A stretch of 64,000 nucleotides of DNA. It comes from Rhizobium sp. Leaf306. Its GTDB lineage: Bacteria; Pseudomonadota; Alphaproteobacteria; Rhizobiales; Rhizobiaceae. Of this stretch, positions 26,489-34,683 are shown piece by piece. The notes under the pieces were generated by a model. It had not been told where the DNA came from. It searched no databases and saw nothing but the letters and a program-made list of their open reading frames with translations. Numbering within the stretch: position 1 is the first letter of the stretch; every line of letters begins with the position of its first letter. The translations under genes and the position numbers were made by a program. The stretch is taken from positions 64,390-128,389 of the forward strand of contig NZ_LMNX01000006.1 of assembly GCF_001423425.1 (NCBI RefSeq), read 5' to 3'.

Positions 26489-28374
26489 GCCGAGACTCGT
26501 TTTACGCGATCCGCGACCGCGGCTTCTTTTTTTACAAGCGCAAGAATAAGTGCCAACGCTGCCGGCGTCATACCGTCAACTTTTGCGGCCTGCGCCATAT
26601 TGCTGGGCTGATGCTTCGCGAGCTTTATTCGTAGCTCGTTTGAAAGACCGGGCACTGTAGAATAATCGAAGGACAGGGGGATGGTTTTTGACTCATCGCG
26701 GATCGTTGAGCCAATATCTGCAGCCTGTCTATTCATGTAGACAGAGTAGGTGGATTCGATCTCGAGAGCTTCCGCTACCTTCGCATTGACTTCATGGAGT
26801 TCTCCCCAGACACCGGCCAGACCAGCCATCGATTGGTTGGGGTAGGCGAGCAGCTCGTACGCCGTACGCCGCTGGCCGTCCTGGTTGAGGGACAATCCGT
26901 GAGCTGCACCCTGTTTAGGCGTCAGCGAGAGGGATTTCAGCATCGCACGGGTTTCGTCGACTGCTTTGGAGTAGGCCGCGAAGTTCGCTGCACGATCTGC
27001 GCCCACGCAGCCCAGTTCAATGCCCTTCTGAGTGAGCCTGATATCGGCGTTGTCGGCTCGTAGCGAAAGACGGTATTCAGCACGTGATGTAAACATCCGA
27101 TAAGGTTCCGTCACGCCCTTCGACGTGAGGTCATCGACCATGACACCGATATAGGATTCGGCTCGGCTGAACGGCTCCGGCTGGCCGCCCGAAGCCGTGA
27201 CCGCTGCTGAAAGGCCAGCGACCATTCCTTGCGCGGCGGCTTCCTCGTAACCCGTCGTGCCATTTATCTGGCCAGCCAGGAACAGCCCCGGCAATTTCTT
27301 GACTTCCAGCGTGGGTGTCAATTCCCGAGGATCAACATAGTCATACTCGATCGCATAGCCGGGCTGAATAATCTCGACCTGCTCGAGGCCCGGGATAGTG
27401 CGGATGAAAGCTTCCTGGACTGATGCGGGGAGGGACGTCGATATTCCATTTGGATAAACAGTTGGATCATCAAGCCCTTCGGGCTCTAGGAAGATCTGGT
27501 GCCCGTCACGCTCACCGAACCGCACGATCTTGTCTTCGATTGACGGACAATAACGCGGGCCCACGCCCTCGATCTGGCCGGAATACATTGCGGACAGGTG
27601 GATGTTGTCGGAGATGATCCGATGGGTCGCCTCGTTCGTGCGGGTCACTCCACAGCTGATCTGCGGCGTTACGATTTTATCGGTCATGAACGAGAATGGA
27701 ACTGGCTGCTCATCGGCTTCCTGCTTGTCAAGCTGGTCCCAAGCGATGGTCCGCCCATCAAGCCGTGCCGGTGTACCGGTTTTCAGGCGCCCCAGGGCAA
27801 CGCCAAGTCCAAGAAGCGTCGCTGATAGCCCGAGCGATGGTTCCTCACCCACCCGACCGGCCGGTATCTTTTCCTGCCCGATATGAATAAGCCCGCGCAG
27901 GAACGTACCGGTCGTGAGTACAGCCGTTCCGCATCCGAATCGACGGCCATCCCTCATGATGACAGCTGACACTCGACCAGTGTCCGTGATGAGGTCGAAT
28001 GCGTCACCCTCGATGACAGTGAGGCTCAGGTGATTGAAGATTTCCTTCTGCATCGCTTCACGGTAAAGGCGCCGGTCGGCCTGCGTACGGGGACCACGAA
28101 CGGCGGGACCCTTTTTCCGGTTGAGCAAACGGAACTGGATTCCAGAAACGTCTGCGACGCGGCCCATCAGACCGTCAAGCGCATCGACCTCGCGCACGAG
28201 GTGACCTTTGCCCAGCCCGCCGATCGCGGGATTGCAGGACATGACACCAATCGTTTCACGTTTGTGGGTGATTAAGGCCGTCCTCGCGCCCATCCGCGCC
28301 GCAGCGCTCGCGGCCTCGCAACCGGCATGACCACCACCAATGACGATGACATCGAAATTTTGGTCCATATTCAT
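26485..28374 (-). CDS. mnmG: tRNA uridine-34 5-carboxymethylaminomethyl modification enzyme MnmG
   Basis: FAD enzyme that, with MnmE, installs the cmnm5 group on U34 of certain tRNAs. 629 residues from the ATG at 28374. Dinucleotide-binding GGGHAGCE is at 13-20, followed by AARMGARTALIT and CNPAIGGLGKGH. GTGGGA lies 8 bp before a second ATG at 28368, so the protein may be two residues shorter. It is followed by rsmG through an ATGA overlap and preceded by mnmE 31 bp upstream, with a parS site at the junction. Confidence 0.96.
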   Translation of the reverse strand: MNMDQNFDVIVIGGGHAGCEAASAAARMGARTALITHKRETIGVMSCNPAIGGLGKGHLVREVDALDGLMGRVADVSGIQFRLLNRKKGPAVRGPRTQADRRLYREAMQKEIFNHLSLTVIEGDAFDLITDTGRVSAVIMRDGRRFGCGTAVLTTGTFLRGLIHIGQEKIPAGRVGEEPSLGLSATLLGLGVALGRLKTGTPARLDGRTIAWDQLDKQEADEQPVPFSFMTDKIVTPQISCGVTRTNEATHRIISDNIHLSAMYSGQIEGVGPRYCPSIEDKIVRFGERDGHQIFLEPEGLDDPTVYPNGISTSLPASVQEAFIRTIPGLEQVEIIQPGYAIEYDYVDPRELTPTLEVKKLPGLFLAGQINGTTGYEEAAAQGMVAGLSAAVTASGGQPEPFSRAESYIGVMVDDLTSKGVTEPYRMFTSRAEYRLSLRADNADIRLTQKGIELGCVGADRAANFAAYSKAVDETRAMLKSLSLTPKQGAAHGLSLNQDGQRRTAYELLAYPNQSMAGLAGVWGELHEVNAKVAEALEIESTYSVYMNRQAADIGSTIRDESKTIPLSFDYSTVPGLSNELRIKLAKHQPSNMAQAAKVDGMTPAALALILALVKKEAAVADRVKRVSA

Positions 28375-28392
28375 TGTCCCACGTCAGCCGAG

Positions 28393-28408
28393 TGTTTCAC
28401 GTGAATCA
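28393..28408. other. parS site at the mnmE-mnmG junction
   Basis: TGTTTCACGTGAATCA, 15 of 16. Its last three bases are the mnmE stop codon on the minus strand. It contains a GANTC (GAATC 28403-28407). Confidence 0.85.
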
Positions 28409-29704
28409 TTTTCCGATACAGAACTGCGAGAAGATAACATCCAGCAACTGCTCGACATCGACGCGGCCCGTAATGCGCCCCAAGGCGGATGCGGCTGCTC
28501 GAAGGCTTTCGGCTCTCAAGTCAAGTTCCGTGCCGTTTAACGCCTCTGCGATAAAATTGGAAGCATCTTTCAGTGCGTCGACTTGCCGAGCTCTGTTCGG
28601 AACCAGCGAACCGGTCCACAGCGCTGTGATCTTTCGGAGGATGGTCTCCCTGAGGAGCTCGAGCCCGTCGCCAGTTTTTGTTGAGATGCAAAGGTCAAAG
28701 TCGTCCGAAGGTGCGTGCGCATCCAGCTTCGTTCCGACAGTCAGAACGTTAGCGTGACTAAACTCATGGTTTTGTAACGCCGGCGAATCGATCTCGTTGA
28801 GAGAGAGGATCATGTCGGCTTGCTCGATCGCAACACGGGCCCGACGGATCCCTTCGACTTCGACAATATCGTCGCTTTCCCGCAGGCCAGCCGTATCGAA
28901 GAACCGGACGAGATAACCCGATATATCGAGATCGACGTGCAGGATATCCCGGGTCGTTCCAGCACGTTCCGTCACAATCGCCACATCCCGATTCGCAAGC
29001 GCGTTTAAAAGGCTGCTTTTGCCCGCGTTCGGAGGTCCGGCGATGACGATCTTGTAGCCATCCCGGATGATTTCGCCAGACTTTGCGGTTTCCAGATGCT
29101 GGAGAAGTTCCAGATAAATCTGTCCCACCTCGCTCCAGACCCGCTCCGATACGGAACCCGGCACGTCGTCCTCGTCAGCGAAATCCAGCTCGGCCTCGAT
29201 CAGAGCACGCGACCGCGTCAGACGCTCAGCCCAGTCGATATAGAGCGCTGACTGGCCGCCAAAGCTTTGCTCGACCGCAAGACGGCGCTGCATTTCCGTT
29301 TCGGCAGAGATGAGATCCGCAAGACCTTCAATCTCGACCAGATCCAGCTTACCGTTCTCAAACGCTCGCCTTGAAAACTCTCCCGCCTCGGCCAACCTCA
29401 GTCCGTCGATTTGCTCGAGCTCCAGGATGAGAGCTGTAACAACGGCGCGGCTGCCATGCACATGCAGTTCGACGCAGTCTTCTCCCGTAAACGAGTTTGG
29501 CCCCGGGAAGCCGACCACCAGTCCCTGATCGATGATCGCGCCGTTTCGGCCGCGAATCGTTCTGAGCGATGCTTTACGGTCTGTCGCTAAACGACCAGCA
29601 AGCGTCTCAGCCGCGGTGAAGGCTTGGTTGCCGCTTAGCCTGATAACGGCGAGACCTGCGGGCAGTGCTCCACTCGAAAGGGCAAAGATCGTATCAGGGT
29701 TCAT
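28406..29704 (-). CDS. mnmE: tRNA modification GTPase MnmE
   Basis: Partner of MnmG. 432 residues. An N-terminal tetrahydrofolate-binding domain with GEFSRRAFENGKLDL precedes the inserted G domain: G1 GPPNAGKS (223-230), TTRD near 250, DTAGLRE from 270. The C-terminus ends in CIGK, the catalytic CxGK motif. First gene of the tRNA modification/segregation cluster; rho lies upstream on the same strand after 88 bp with a likely terminator. Confidence 0.96.
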   Translation of the reverse strand: MNPDTIFALSSGALPAGLAVIRLSGNQAFTAAETLAGRLATDRKASLRTIRGRNGAIIDQGLVVGFPGPNSFTGEDCVELHVHGSRAVVTALILELEQIDGLRLAEAGEFSRRAFENGKLDLVEIEGLADLISAETEMQRRLAVEQSFGGQSALYIDWAERLTRSRALIEAELDFADEDDVPGSVSERVWSEVGQIYLELLQHLETAKSGEIIRDGYKIVIAGPPNAGKSSLLNALANRDVAIVTERAGTTRDILHVDLDISGYLVRFFDTAGLRESDDIVEVEGIRRARVAIEQADMILSLNEIDSPALQNHEFSHANVLTVGTKLDAHAPSDDFDLCISTKTGDGLELLRETILRKITALWTGSLVPNRARQVDALKDASNFIAEALNGTELDLRAESLRAAASALGRITGRVDVEQLLDVIFSQFCIGK

Positions 29705-29734
29705 GGTGCGGCTTTCCGACTGTGTCCCAGAAAC

Positions 29735-29763
29735 TCGAAAGCGCCCGTCTTTATGACGAGCGC
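29735..29763 (-). terminator. Probable terminator after rho
   Basis: On the minus strand GCGCTCGTC and GACGGGCGC (plus positions 29755-29763 and 29741-29749) pair with one wobble around ATAAA, followed by TTTC. The T-run is short. Confidence 0.5.
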
Positions 29764-29792
29764 CTCTCGGTAGCAGTGAATCCGGCTAAGGA

Positions 29793-31058
29793 TCAGGTGT
29801 TCATCGAGTCGAAGAAGTCGCTGTTGCTCTTGGTCTGCTTCAGCTTGTCGATCAGGAACTCGATTGCATCCGTCGTTCCCATCGGCGCAAGAATGCGACG
29901 GAGAACAAAGATCTTCTGCAGGTCCTGGCGCTGGACGAGGAGGTCTTCCTTGCGCGTGCCGGATTTCAGAATATCCATGGCCGGGAAGATGCGCTTGTCG
30001 GCAACCTTTCGGTCGAGCACGATTTCCGAGTTGCCGGTCCCCTTGAACTCTTCGAAGATGACTTCGTCCATACGACTGCCCGTATCGATCAGCGCCGTAG
30101 CGATGATTGTCAGCGAGCCGCCTTCTTCAATATTACGGGCGGCACCGAAGAAGCGCTTCGGGCGCTGCAGGGCGTTGGCATCCACACCACCGGTCAGAAC
30201 CTTGCCGGATGACGGAACGACCGTGTTGTAGGCGCGGCCGAGACGGGTGATGGAGTCGAGCAGAATGACGACATCGCGGCCGTGTTCGACGAGGCGCTTC
30301 GCCTTCTCGATGACCATTTCCGCAACCTGAACGTGGCGGATGGCGGGTTCGTCGAAGGTCGAGGAAACAACTTCGCCCTTCACCGAGCGCTGCATGTCCG
30401 TCACTTCTTCCGGCCGCTCGTCGATCAGGAGAACGATGAGATAGCACTCGGGGTGGTTTGCCGTAATCGAATGCGCGATGTTCTGCAAGAGAACGGTCTT
30501 ACCCGTGCGCGGCGGCGCGACGATCAGGCCGCGCTGGCCCTTGCCGAGCGGTGCGACGAGATCGATCACGCGCGCCGAATTGTCCTTCGACGTCGGGACG
30601 TCGAGTTCCATCTTGAAGCGCTCATTCGGGTAGAGCGGCGTCAGATTGTCGAAATGCACCTTGTGGCGGATTTTTTCCGGGTCGTCGAAGTTGATCGTGT
30701 TGACCTTTAGCAGCGCGAAATAGCGCTCGCCTTCCTTCGGCCCGCGGATCGGTCCCTCGACGGTGTCGCCGGTCTTCAGCGAAAAGCGGCGGATCTGCGA
30801 GGGAGAGATGTAGATATCATCCGGGCCAGGCAGGTAATTGGCGTTGGCCGAACGGAGAAATCCGAAGCCATCCTGCAGAACTTCAACGACACCTTCGCCG
30901 ATGATCTCGACATCCTGGCTGGCCAGAATCTTGAGAATCGCAAACATCAATTCCTGCTTGCGCATGGTGCTGGCGTTTTCCACCTCCAGCGATTCGGCGA
31001 ATGTCAGCAAATCGGTCGGCGATTTGCTCTTGAGTTCTTGAAGCTTCATTTCAGCCAT
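29793..31058 (-). CDS. rho: Transcription termination factor Rho
   Basis: Hexameric RNA helicase that ends transcripts at Rho-dependent sites. 421 residues from ATG 31058. An N-terminal helical and cold-shock-like RNA-binding domain (VLQDGFGFLR) is followed by the RecA-like ATPase with APPRTGKT (181-188) and VLLIDERPEEV. The reading frame is open for 33 more codons up to an ATG at 31157, inside what would be a long leader. Homologues start at MAEMKLQEL, so 31058 is chosen although no Shine-Dalgarno precedes it. Confidence 0.95.
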   Translation of the reverse strand: MAEMKLQELKSKSPTDLLTFAESLEVENASTMRKQELMFAILKILASQDVEIIGEGVVEVLQDGFGFLRSANANYLPGPDDIYISPSQIRRFSLKTGDTVEGPIRGPKEGERYFALLKVNTINFDDPEKIRHKVHFDNLTPLYPNERFKMELDVPTSKDNSARVIDLVAPLGKGQRGLIVAPPRTGKTVLLQNIAHSITANHPECYLIVLLIDERPEEVTDMQRSVKGEVVSSTFDEPAIRHVQVAEMVIEKAKRLVEHGRDVVILLDSITRLGRAYNTVVPSSGKVLTGGVDANALQRPKRFFGAARNIEEGGSLTIIATALIDTGSRMDEVIFEEFKGTGNSEIVLDRKVADKRIFPAMDILKSGTRKEDLLVQRQDLQKIFVLRRILAPMGTTDAIEFLIDKLKQTKSNSDFFDSMNT

Positions 31059-31180
31059 GAAGAGGGGACCATATTCAGAATTTTTTGGGGAAACAGGCGT
31101 GTCGGTGAAATTCGCTACCGCGGAAGACACCGGGGTAGGACAGACGATTACACACATGCCACGAGATGAGATGGCTGGGA

Positions 31181-31209
31181 AAATAGCTGTTCACGAGCAC
31201 GCCTGCAAG
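31181..31209 (-). promoter_or_regulatory. Putative sigma-70 promoter of rho
   Basis: On the minus strand CTTGCA (complement of 31204-31209), a 17-bp spacer and CTATTT (complement of 31181-31186) are close to the rhizobial consensus CTTGAC-N17-CTATAT. It would give a leader of about 115 nt. Confidence 0.5.
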
Positions 31210-31250
31210 GGGGAGGGGCAGGCGGAGTTAAGAAAAAGCTCAAGACACCA

Positions 31251-31793
31251 TCAAAATGGCTTAACGATGACCATGATTACGATGGCAATCATCAAAACCG
31301 TCGGGATTTCGTTCATCAACCGCCAGTAGCGGGCAGTTTTGCGCGGCCCGTCTATGGCAAAAGCCCGAACTGCGGCACTGAACCGCATATGCGCCATGGT
31401 GAGCAGCAGGACAAACAGTATCTTGGTATGAAGCCAGCCGCCCTGGAAACCGTAGACTGCCCAAGCGAGATAAAGCCCGAGCGCCCAGCTGATCATCATC
31501 GCCGGGTTCATGATGATTTTCAGGAGCCGCCCCTCCATCACTTTGAAGGTTTCCGACTGGGCGGAGCCGGGTTCGGCTTCCGTGTGATAGATGAAAAGCC
31601 TGGGAAGGTAGAGCAGCCCGGCCATCCAGGAAATCACGGCGATGACGTGAAAGGCCTTGATGTAGAGCAGGAAATCATCCGGCCGCAGCCAGTAGATAAA
31701 AAACAGCACGACGACGAAAACCGAAAGCGCCGTCCCCGCCCGGAACGCGACACGCCGCCCATTTCCGGCACCGGTGCGGTCGTCCGGCGTCAT
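31251..31793 (-). CDS. hemJ: Protoporphyrinogen oxidase HemJ
   Basis: Heme-biosynthesis inner-membrane oxidase of the HemJ type. 180 residues with four or five hydrophobic segments. Conserved KAFHVIAVISWMAGLLYLPR contains His49 and the LPR motif; NPAMMISWALGLYL and LHTKILFVLLLTMAH follow. ATG 31793 overlaps the hemE stop as ATGA, so it is translationally coupled to hemE, the enzyme three steps earlier in the pathway. A longer frame into hemE exists but is out of character. Confidence 0.9.
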   Translation of the reverse strand: MTPDDRTGAGNGRRVAFRAGTALSVFVVVLFFIYWLRPDDFLLYIKAFHVIAVISWMAGLLYLPRLFIYHTEAEPGSAQSETFKVMEGRLLKIIMNPAMMISWALGLYLAWAVYGFQGGWLHTKILFVLLLTMAHMRFSAAVRAFAIDGPRKTARYWRLMNEIPTVLMIAIVIMVIVKPF

Positions 31794-32836
31794 ACGCCCG
31801 ATCCTCTGACCCGTTTCACAAGATGCGCAACAGTCTGCGGATCCGCCTGCGGTGTGATGCCGTGGCCGAGATTGAAGATCAGCGGTCCCTGTCCAAGCCC
31901 CTGGAGGATAGCATCGATCCCGTCGTCTAGGGACTTTCCGCCCGCCACCACGCGCATTGGATCGAGATTGCCCTGGACGGGCCCGTCCTTCTGCAGCTCC
32001 TGCGCAAACGACATCGGCACCGACCAATCGAGCCCGATTGCATCTGCGCCCGTCCGGGCCCGGTAGTGTTTGAGGTTCATGCCTGCACCCTTGGCGAAAG
32101 CAATCACCTTCGCGCCAGGTCGCGCTGCCTTGATGATATCGATGATCCGCCGCACGGGCTTGATCGAAAATTCCTCGAATTCCTTCTCCCCGAGCACGCC
32201 GGCCCAGGAATCGAAGATCTGCACGACATCTGCGCCCGCATCGATCTGACCGATCAGATATTCGGCAGACATTTCCGCCAGCAGAGCCAGCAGTTTGTCG
32301 AAGGCCTCGGGGTAGCGGTAGGCGAACAGACGTGCCGGCGCTTGGTCCGGTGTTCCCTGACCGGCGATCATATAGGTCGCAACGGTCCAGGGAGCCCCGC
32401 AGAAGCCGATCAGGGCAGTTTCAGGGGGTAGCTCCAGCCGAAGCCTCCGAACCGTCTCCAGCACCGGTGCAAGGTGGGAAAGCATCGTGCTGCCATCGAG
32501 CGCTGCAATCCCTGCTTCGTCGATCGGATCCATCCTTGGACCCTCTCCCTGCACGAAGCGAACATTGCGCTTCAAGGCATCGGGAATGACGAGGATATCG
32601 GAAAACAGGATGGCTGCGTCGAACTGGTAGCGCCGGATAGGCTGAAGCGTCACTTCGACAGCCAGATCCGGCGTATAACAGAGATCGAGAAACGAACCGG
32701 CTGCCGCACGGACTTCGCGGTACTCGGGCAGATATCGACCTGCCTGCCTCATAAGCCATATCGGCGGTGGGGTGATCGTCCTGCCGTTCAGCACCTCAAC
32801 GATCTTCCTGGTCGGACCGGCCAATGGGTTCTCCAA
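31790..32836 (-). CDS. hemE: Uroporphyrinogen decarboxylase
   Basis: Decarboxylates uroporphyrinogen III to coproporphyrinogen III. 348 residues from a TTG at 32836, with the signature WLMRQAGRYLPEYR (27-40). No ATG or GTG fits the 5' end. An in-frame TAA lies seven codons upstream of TTG 32836. A second TTG at 32824 has GGAG six bases upstream and gives 344 residues, a good alternative. The gene borders the putative oriC; hemE beside the origin is the arrangement known from Caulobacter and Sinorhizobium. Confidence 0.95.
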   Translation of the reverse strand: MENPLAGPTRKIVEVLNGRTITPPPIWLMRQAGRYLPEYREVRAAAGSFLDLCYTPDLAVEVTLQPIRRYQFDAAILFSDILVIPDALKRNVRFVQGEGPRMDPIDEAGIAALDGSTMLSHLAPVLETVRRLRLELPPETALIGFCGAPWTVATYMIAGQGTPDQAPARLFAYRYPEAFDKLLALLAEMSAEYLIGQIDAGADVVQIFDSWAGVLGEKEFEEFSIKPVRRIIDIIKAARPGAKVIAFAKGAGMNLKHYRARTGADAIGLDWSVPMSFAQELQKDGPVQGNLDPMRVVAGGKSLDDGIDAILQGLGQGPLIFNLGHGITPQADPQTVAHLVKRVRGSGV

Positions 32837-32977
32837 ATAAAGAAAATAAGATTCTTAAGATCTTCTATTTCTTAGAGTCGGTGAGTAGCAAGGATTAAAA
32901 CTCCTGCACAGAAGACGCGACGATCTGCCGCTCCGTACCGTTGAAAAGGAAAACTTCCGGGCATTCTTGGCAGAGCT

Positions 32978-32986
32978 TCTGGATAA
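32978..32986 (-). promoter_or_regulatory. DnaA box
   Basis: TCTGGATAA; complement TTATCCAGA, 8 of 9 to TTATCCACA. Confidence 0.55.
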
Positions 32987-33042
32987 CCATATTTCGATCA
33001 GGGATATCAATCGCTTGTGCCTGGCGCTTGGTGAAGCTCTCT

Positions 33043-33051
33043 TGTGGATAT
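33043..33051 (-). promoter_or_regulatory. DnaA box
   Basis: TGTGGATAT, 8 of 9 to the reverse consensus TGTGGATAA. Confidence 0.65.
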
Positions 33052-33080
33052 CTTGTGAATCCAGCGATAGGTTCATCCGG

Positions 33081-33089
33081 TTATCCCCG
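33081..33089 (+). promoter_or_regulatory. Weak DnaA box
   Basis: TTATCCCCG, 7 of 9. It shares the longer string CCGGTTATC with the box at 33201. Confidence 0.4.
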
Positions 33090-33132
33090 CTTTGAACAGG
33101 GGGCCTGAAACGGCTTCCTCGAAATATGCGAT

Positions 33133-33141
33133 TGTGGACAA
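33133..33141 (-). promoter_or_regulatory. DnaA box
   Basis: TGTGGACAA, 8 of 9 to TGTGGATAA. Confidence 0.6.
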
Positions 33142-33200
33142 CTCGGAGGTTATCCCAGGAGTCTGGCTCGGCCCTCGAAAGGCGGTCAGTCTCTCCCCGG

Positions 33201-33209
33201 TTATCAACA
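33201..33209 (+). promoter_or_regulatory. DnaA box
   Basis: TTATCAACA, 8 of 9, 17 bp before the PpsR start. Confidence 0.6.
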
Positions 33210-33225
33210 GAGGACGAAGAACAAC

Positions 33226-34047
33226 GTGGAGAACAGAAAAAACTTCTTCCATCTCCACCTCATATCTGACTCCACCGGCGAGACCCTGATCTCGACAGGA
33301 CGCGCGGCGGCAGCCCAGTTCCAGACCTCGCTCGCCGTCGAGCACGTCTATCCGCTGGTGCGAAACCGCAAGCAGGTTCTCGCCGTGCTGGAGGCGATCG
33401 ATCGTGAACCGGGGATCGTCCTCTATACGATCGTTGATCGCGAGCTTGCGAAACTGCTGGACGACCGCTGCCGTCAGATAGGAACACCGTGCGTCAACGT
33501 GCTGGAACCGGTTATGGCGACATTCCAGACCTATCTCGGAGCACCGTCTAAATACCGCGTCGGCGCGCAGCATGCGCTCAACGCGGAATATTTCGCCCGC
33601 ATCGAAGCGCTGAACTTCACCATGGATCATGACGATGGCCAGATGCCCGAAGGGTACGACGAGGCCGATGTCGTACTGGTCGGGATCAGCCGCACCTCGA
33701 AGACGCCGACCAGCATCTATCTCGCCAACCGCGGAATCAAGACGGCCAATATCCCGATCGTGCCGGGCGTCGACCTTCCGCACGCACTTCTGTCTGCAAC
33801 CCGGCCCCTGATCGTCGGGCTGGTCGCGACGACGGACCGCATTTCACAGGTGCGCGAACACCGCGAACTCGGAACCACGCAAAATTTCGATCGCGGTCAT
33901 TATACGGATCGGGCAACGATCAACGAGGAACTGAAATATGCACGAGCGCTCTGCTCGCGCCACGGCTGGCCGGTCATCGACGTCACCCGTCGGTCGATCG
34001 AGGAGACGGCGGCGGCCATCGTTGCGCTCCGCCCGAAGCTACGGTAA
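33226..34047 (+). CDS. Pyruvate,water/phosphate dikinase regulatory protein (DUF299)
   Basis: Bifunctional ADP-dependent kinase / phosphate-dependent phosphorylase that switches PEP synthase or PPDK off and on. 273 residues. Family N-terminus FFHLHLISDSTGET (7-20) and P-loop-like GISRTSKT (153-160). The start is GTG 33226, with AGAGGA upstream. It is the first gene right of oriC and leads maf-aroE-coaE-dnaQ. Whether PPDK or PEP synthase is the target cannot be told here; neither is in the window. Confidence 0.92.
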   Translation: MENRKNFFHLHLISDSTGETLISTGRAAAAQFQTSLAVEHVYPLVRNRKQVLAVLEAIDREPGIVLYTIVDRELAKLLDDRCRQIGTPCVNVLEPVMATFQTYLGAPSKYRVGAQHALNAEYFARIEALNFTMDHDDGQMPEGYDEADVVLVGISRTSKTPTSIYLANRGIKTANIPIVPGVDLPHALLSATRPLIVGLVATTDRISQVREHRELGTTQNFDRGHYTDRATINEELKYARALCSRHGWPVIDVTRRSIEETAAAIVALRPKLR

Positions 34048-34077
34048 TTCGGCACTAATTCCATCCGGAGATCTGCC

Positions 34078-34683
34078 GTGACAATGTCTCACTTCAGGCC
34101 ACTCATACTGGCCTCATCCAGCAAGTTCAGACGCATGTTGATGGAAAATGCGGGGCTGAGTTTCGAAAGCCGGGCCGCCGATATCGATGAACGTCAGATC
34201 GAGGCGGGACTGGTGGGCGCCAGCCCAGATATCGTCGCGCTGACCTTGGCAAAGGCCAAGGCGCTCGATGTCAGCAGACACTATCCTTCCGCCATCGTCA
34301 TCGGGTCGGATCAGACCATGTCGCTTGATCATCGCGTTTATCACAAGCCGAAATCACGGGAAGAGGCGCGCGAAAGCCTGCTCTCTCTGTCGGATAGGAC
34401 GCATAGGCTGAACAGCGCCGTCGCTCTTGTACGCGATGGCGAAACCCTTTGGGAGCATGTTGCACACGCCGATCTTACCGTCAGACCGCTCAGCGAGATA
34501 TTCGTGGATCGCTATCTGGATAGGGTGGGCGAAACCGTGTTCGGAAGCGTCGGCGCCTACCAGTTGGAAGGTGAGGGCATTCAGCTCTTCTCGCGGATCA
34601 AGGGAGATTACTTTACCATTCTCGGCCTACCCATGCTGCCGCTTCTCGACACCTTGCGCGCGATCGGAGCGATCGATGGCTGA
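34078..34683 (+). CDS. maf: Maf-like nucleotide pyrophosphatase
   Basis: Hydrolyses non-canonical or methylated nucleoside triphosphates (YhdE/YceF type). 201 residues; LILASSSKFRRMLM, the SRAADIDER segment and VIGSDQTMS are family motifs. GTG 34078 has GGAG at 7-bp spacing and is preferred over ATG 34084. It overlaps aroE by 8 bp. Substrate (dTTP/UTP or 7-methyl-GTP) not determined. Confidence 0.92.
   Translation: MTMSHFRPLILASSSKFRRMLMENAGLSFESRAADIDERQIEAGLVGASPDIVALTLAKAKALDVSRHYPSAIVIGSDQTMSLDHRVYHKPKSREEARESLLSLSDRTHRLNSAVALVRDGETLWEHVAHADLTVRPLSEIFVDRYLDRVGETVFGSVGAYQLEGEGIQLFSRIKGDYFTILGLPMLPLLDTLRAIGAIDG

Larger units (their letters stand above)
32837..33225. other. oriC: Putative chromosomal origin of replication, oriC
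   Basis: The 389-bp gap between hemE and the PpsR gene, the position of the alphaproteobacterial origin. The left end (about 32836-32875) is AT-rich, a candidate unwinding element. Four DnaA boxes match TTATCCACA at 8 of 9 positions (32978-32986, 33043-33051, 33133-33141, 33201-33209), and a weaker one (7 of 9) is at 33081-33089. GANTC sites occur at 32850, 32875, 33057 and 33159. No full TTAA-N7-TTAA CtrA box is seen. Flanking genes are transcribed away from the gap. A 73-codon frame here looks spurious. Confidence 0.85.

Noticed and set aside
32855..33076. 73-codon minus-strand frame in the hemE-PpsR gap
   Set aside because: No Shine-Dalgarno or conserved features and it lies over DnaA boxes of oriC.
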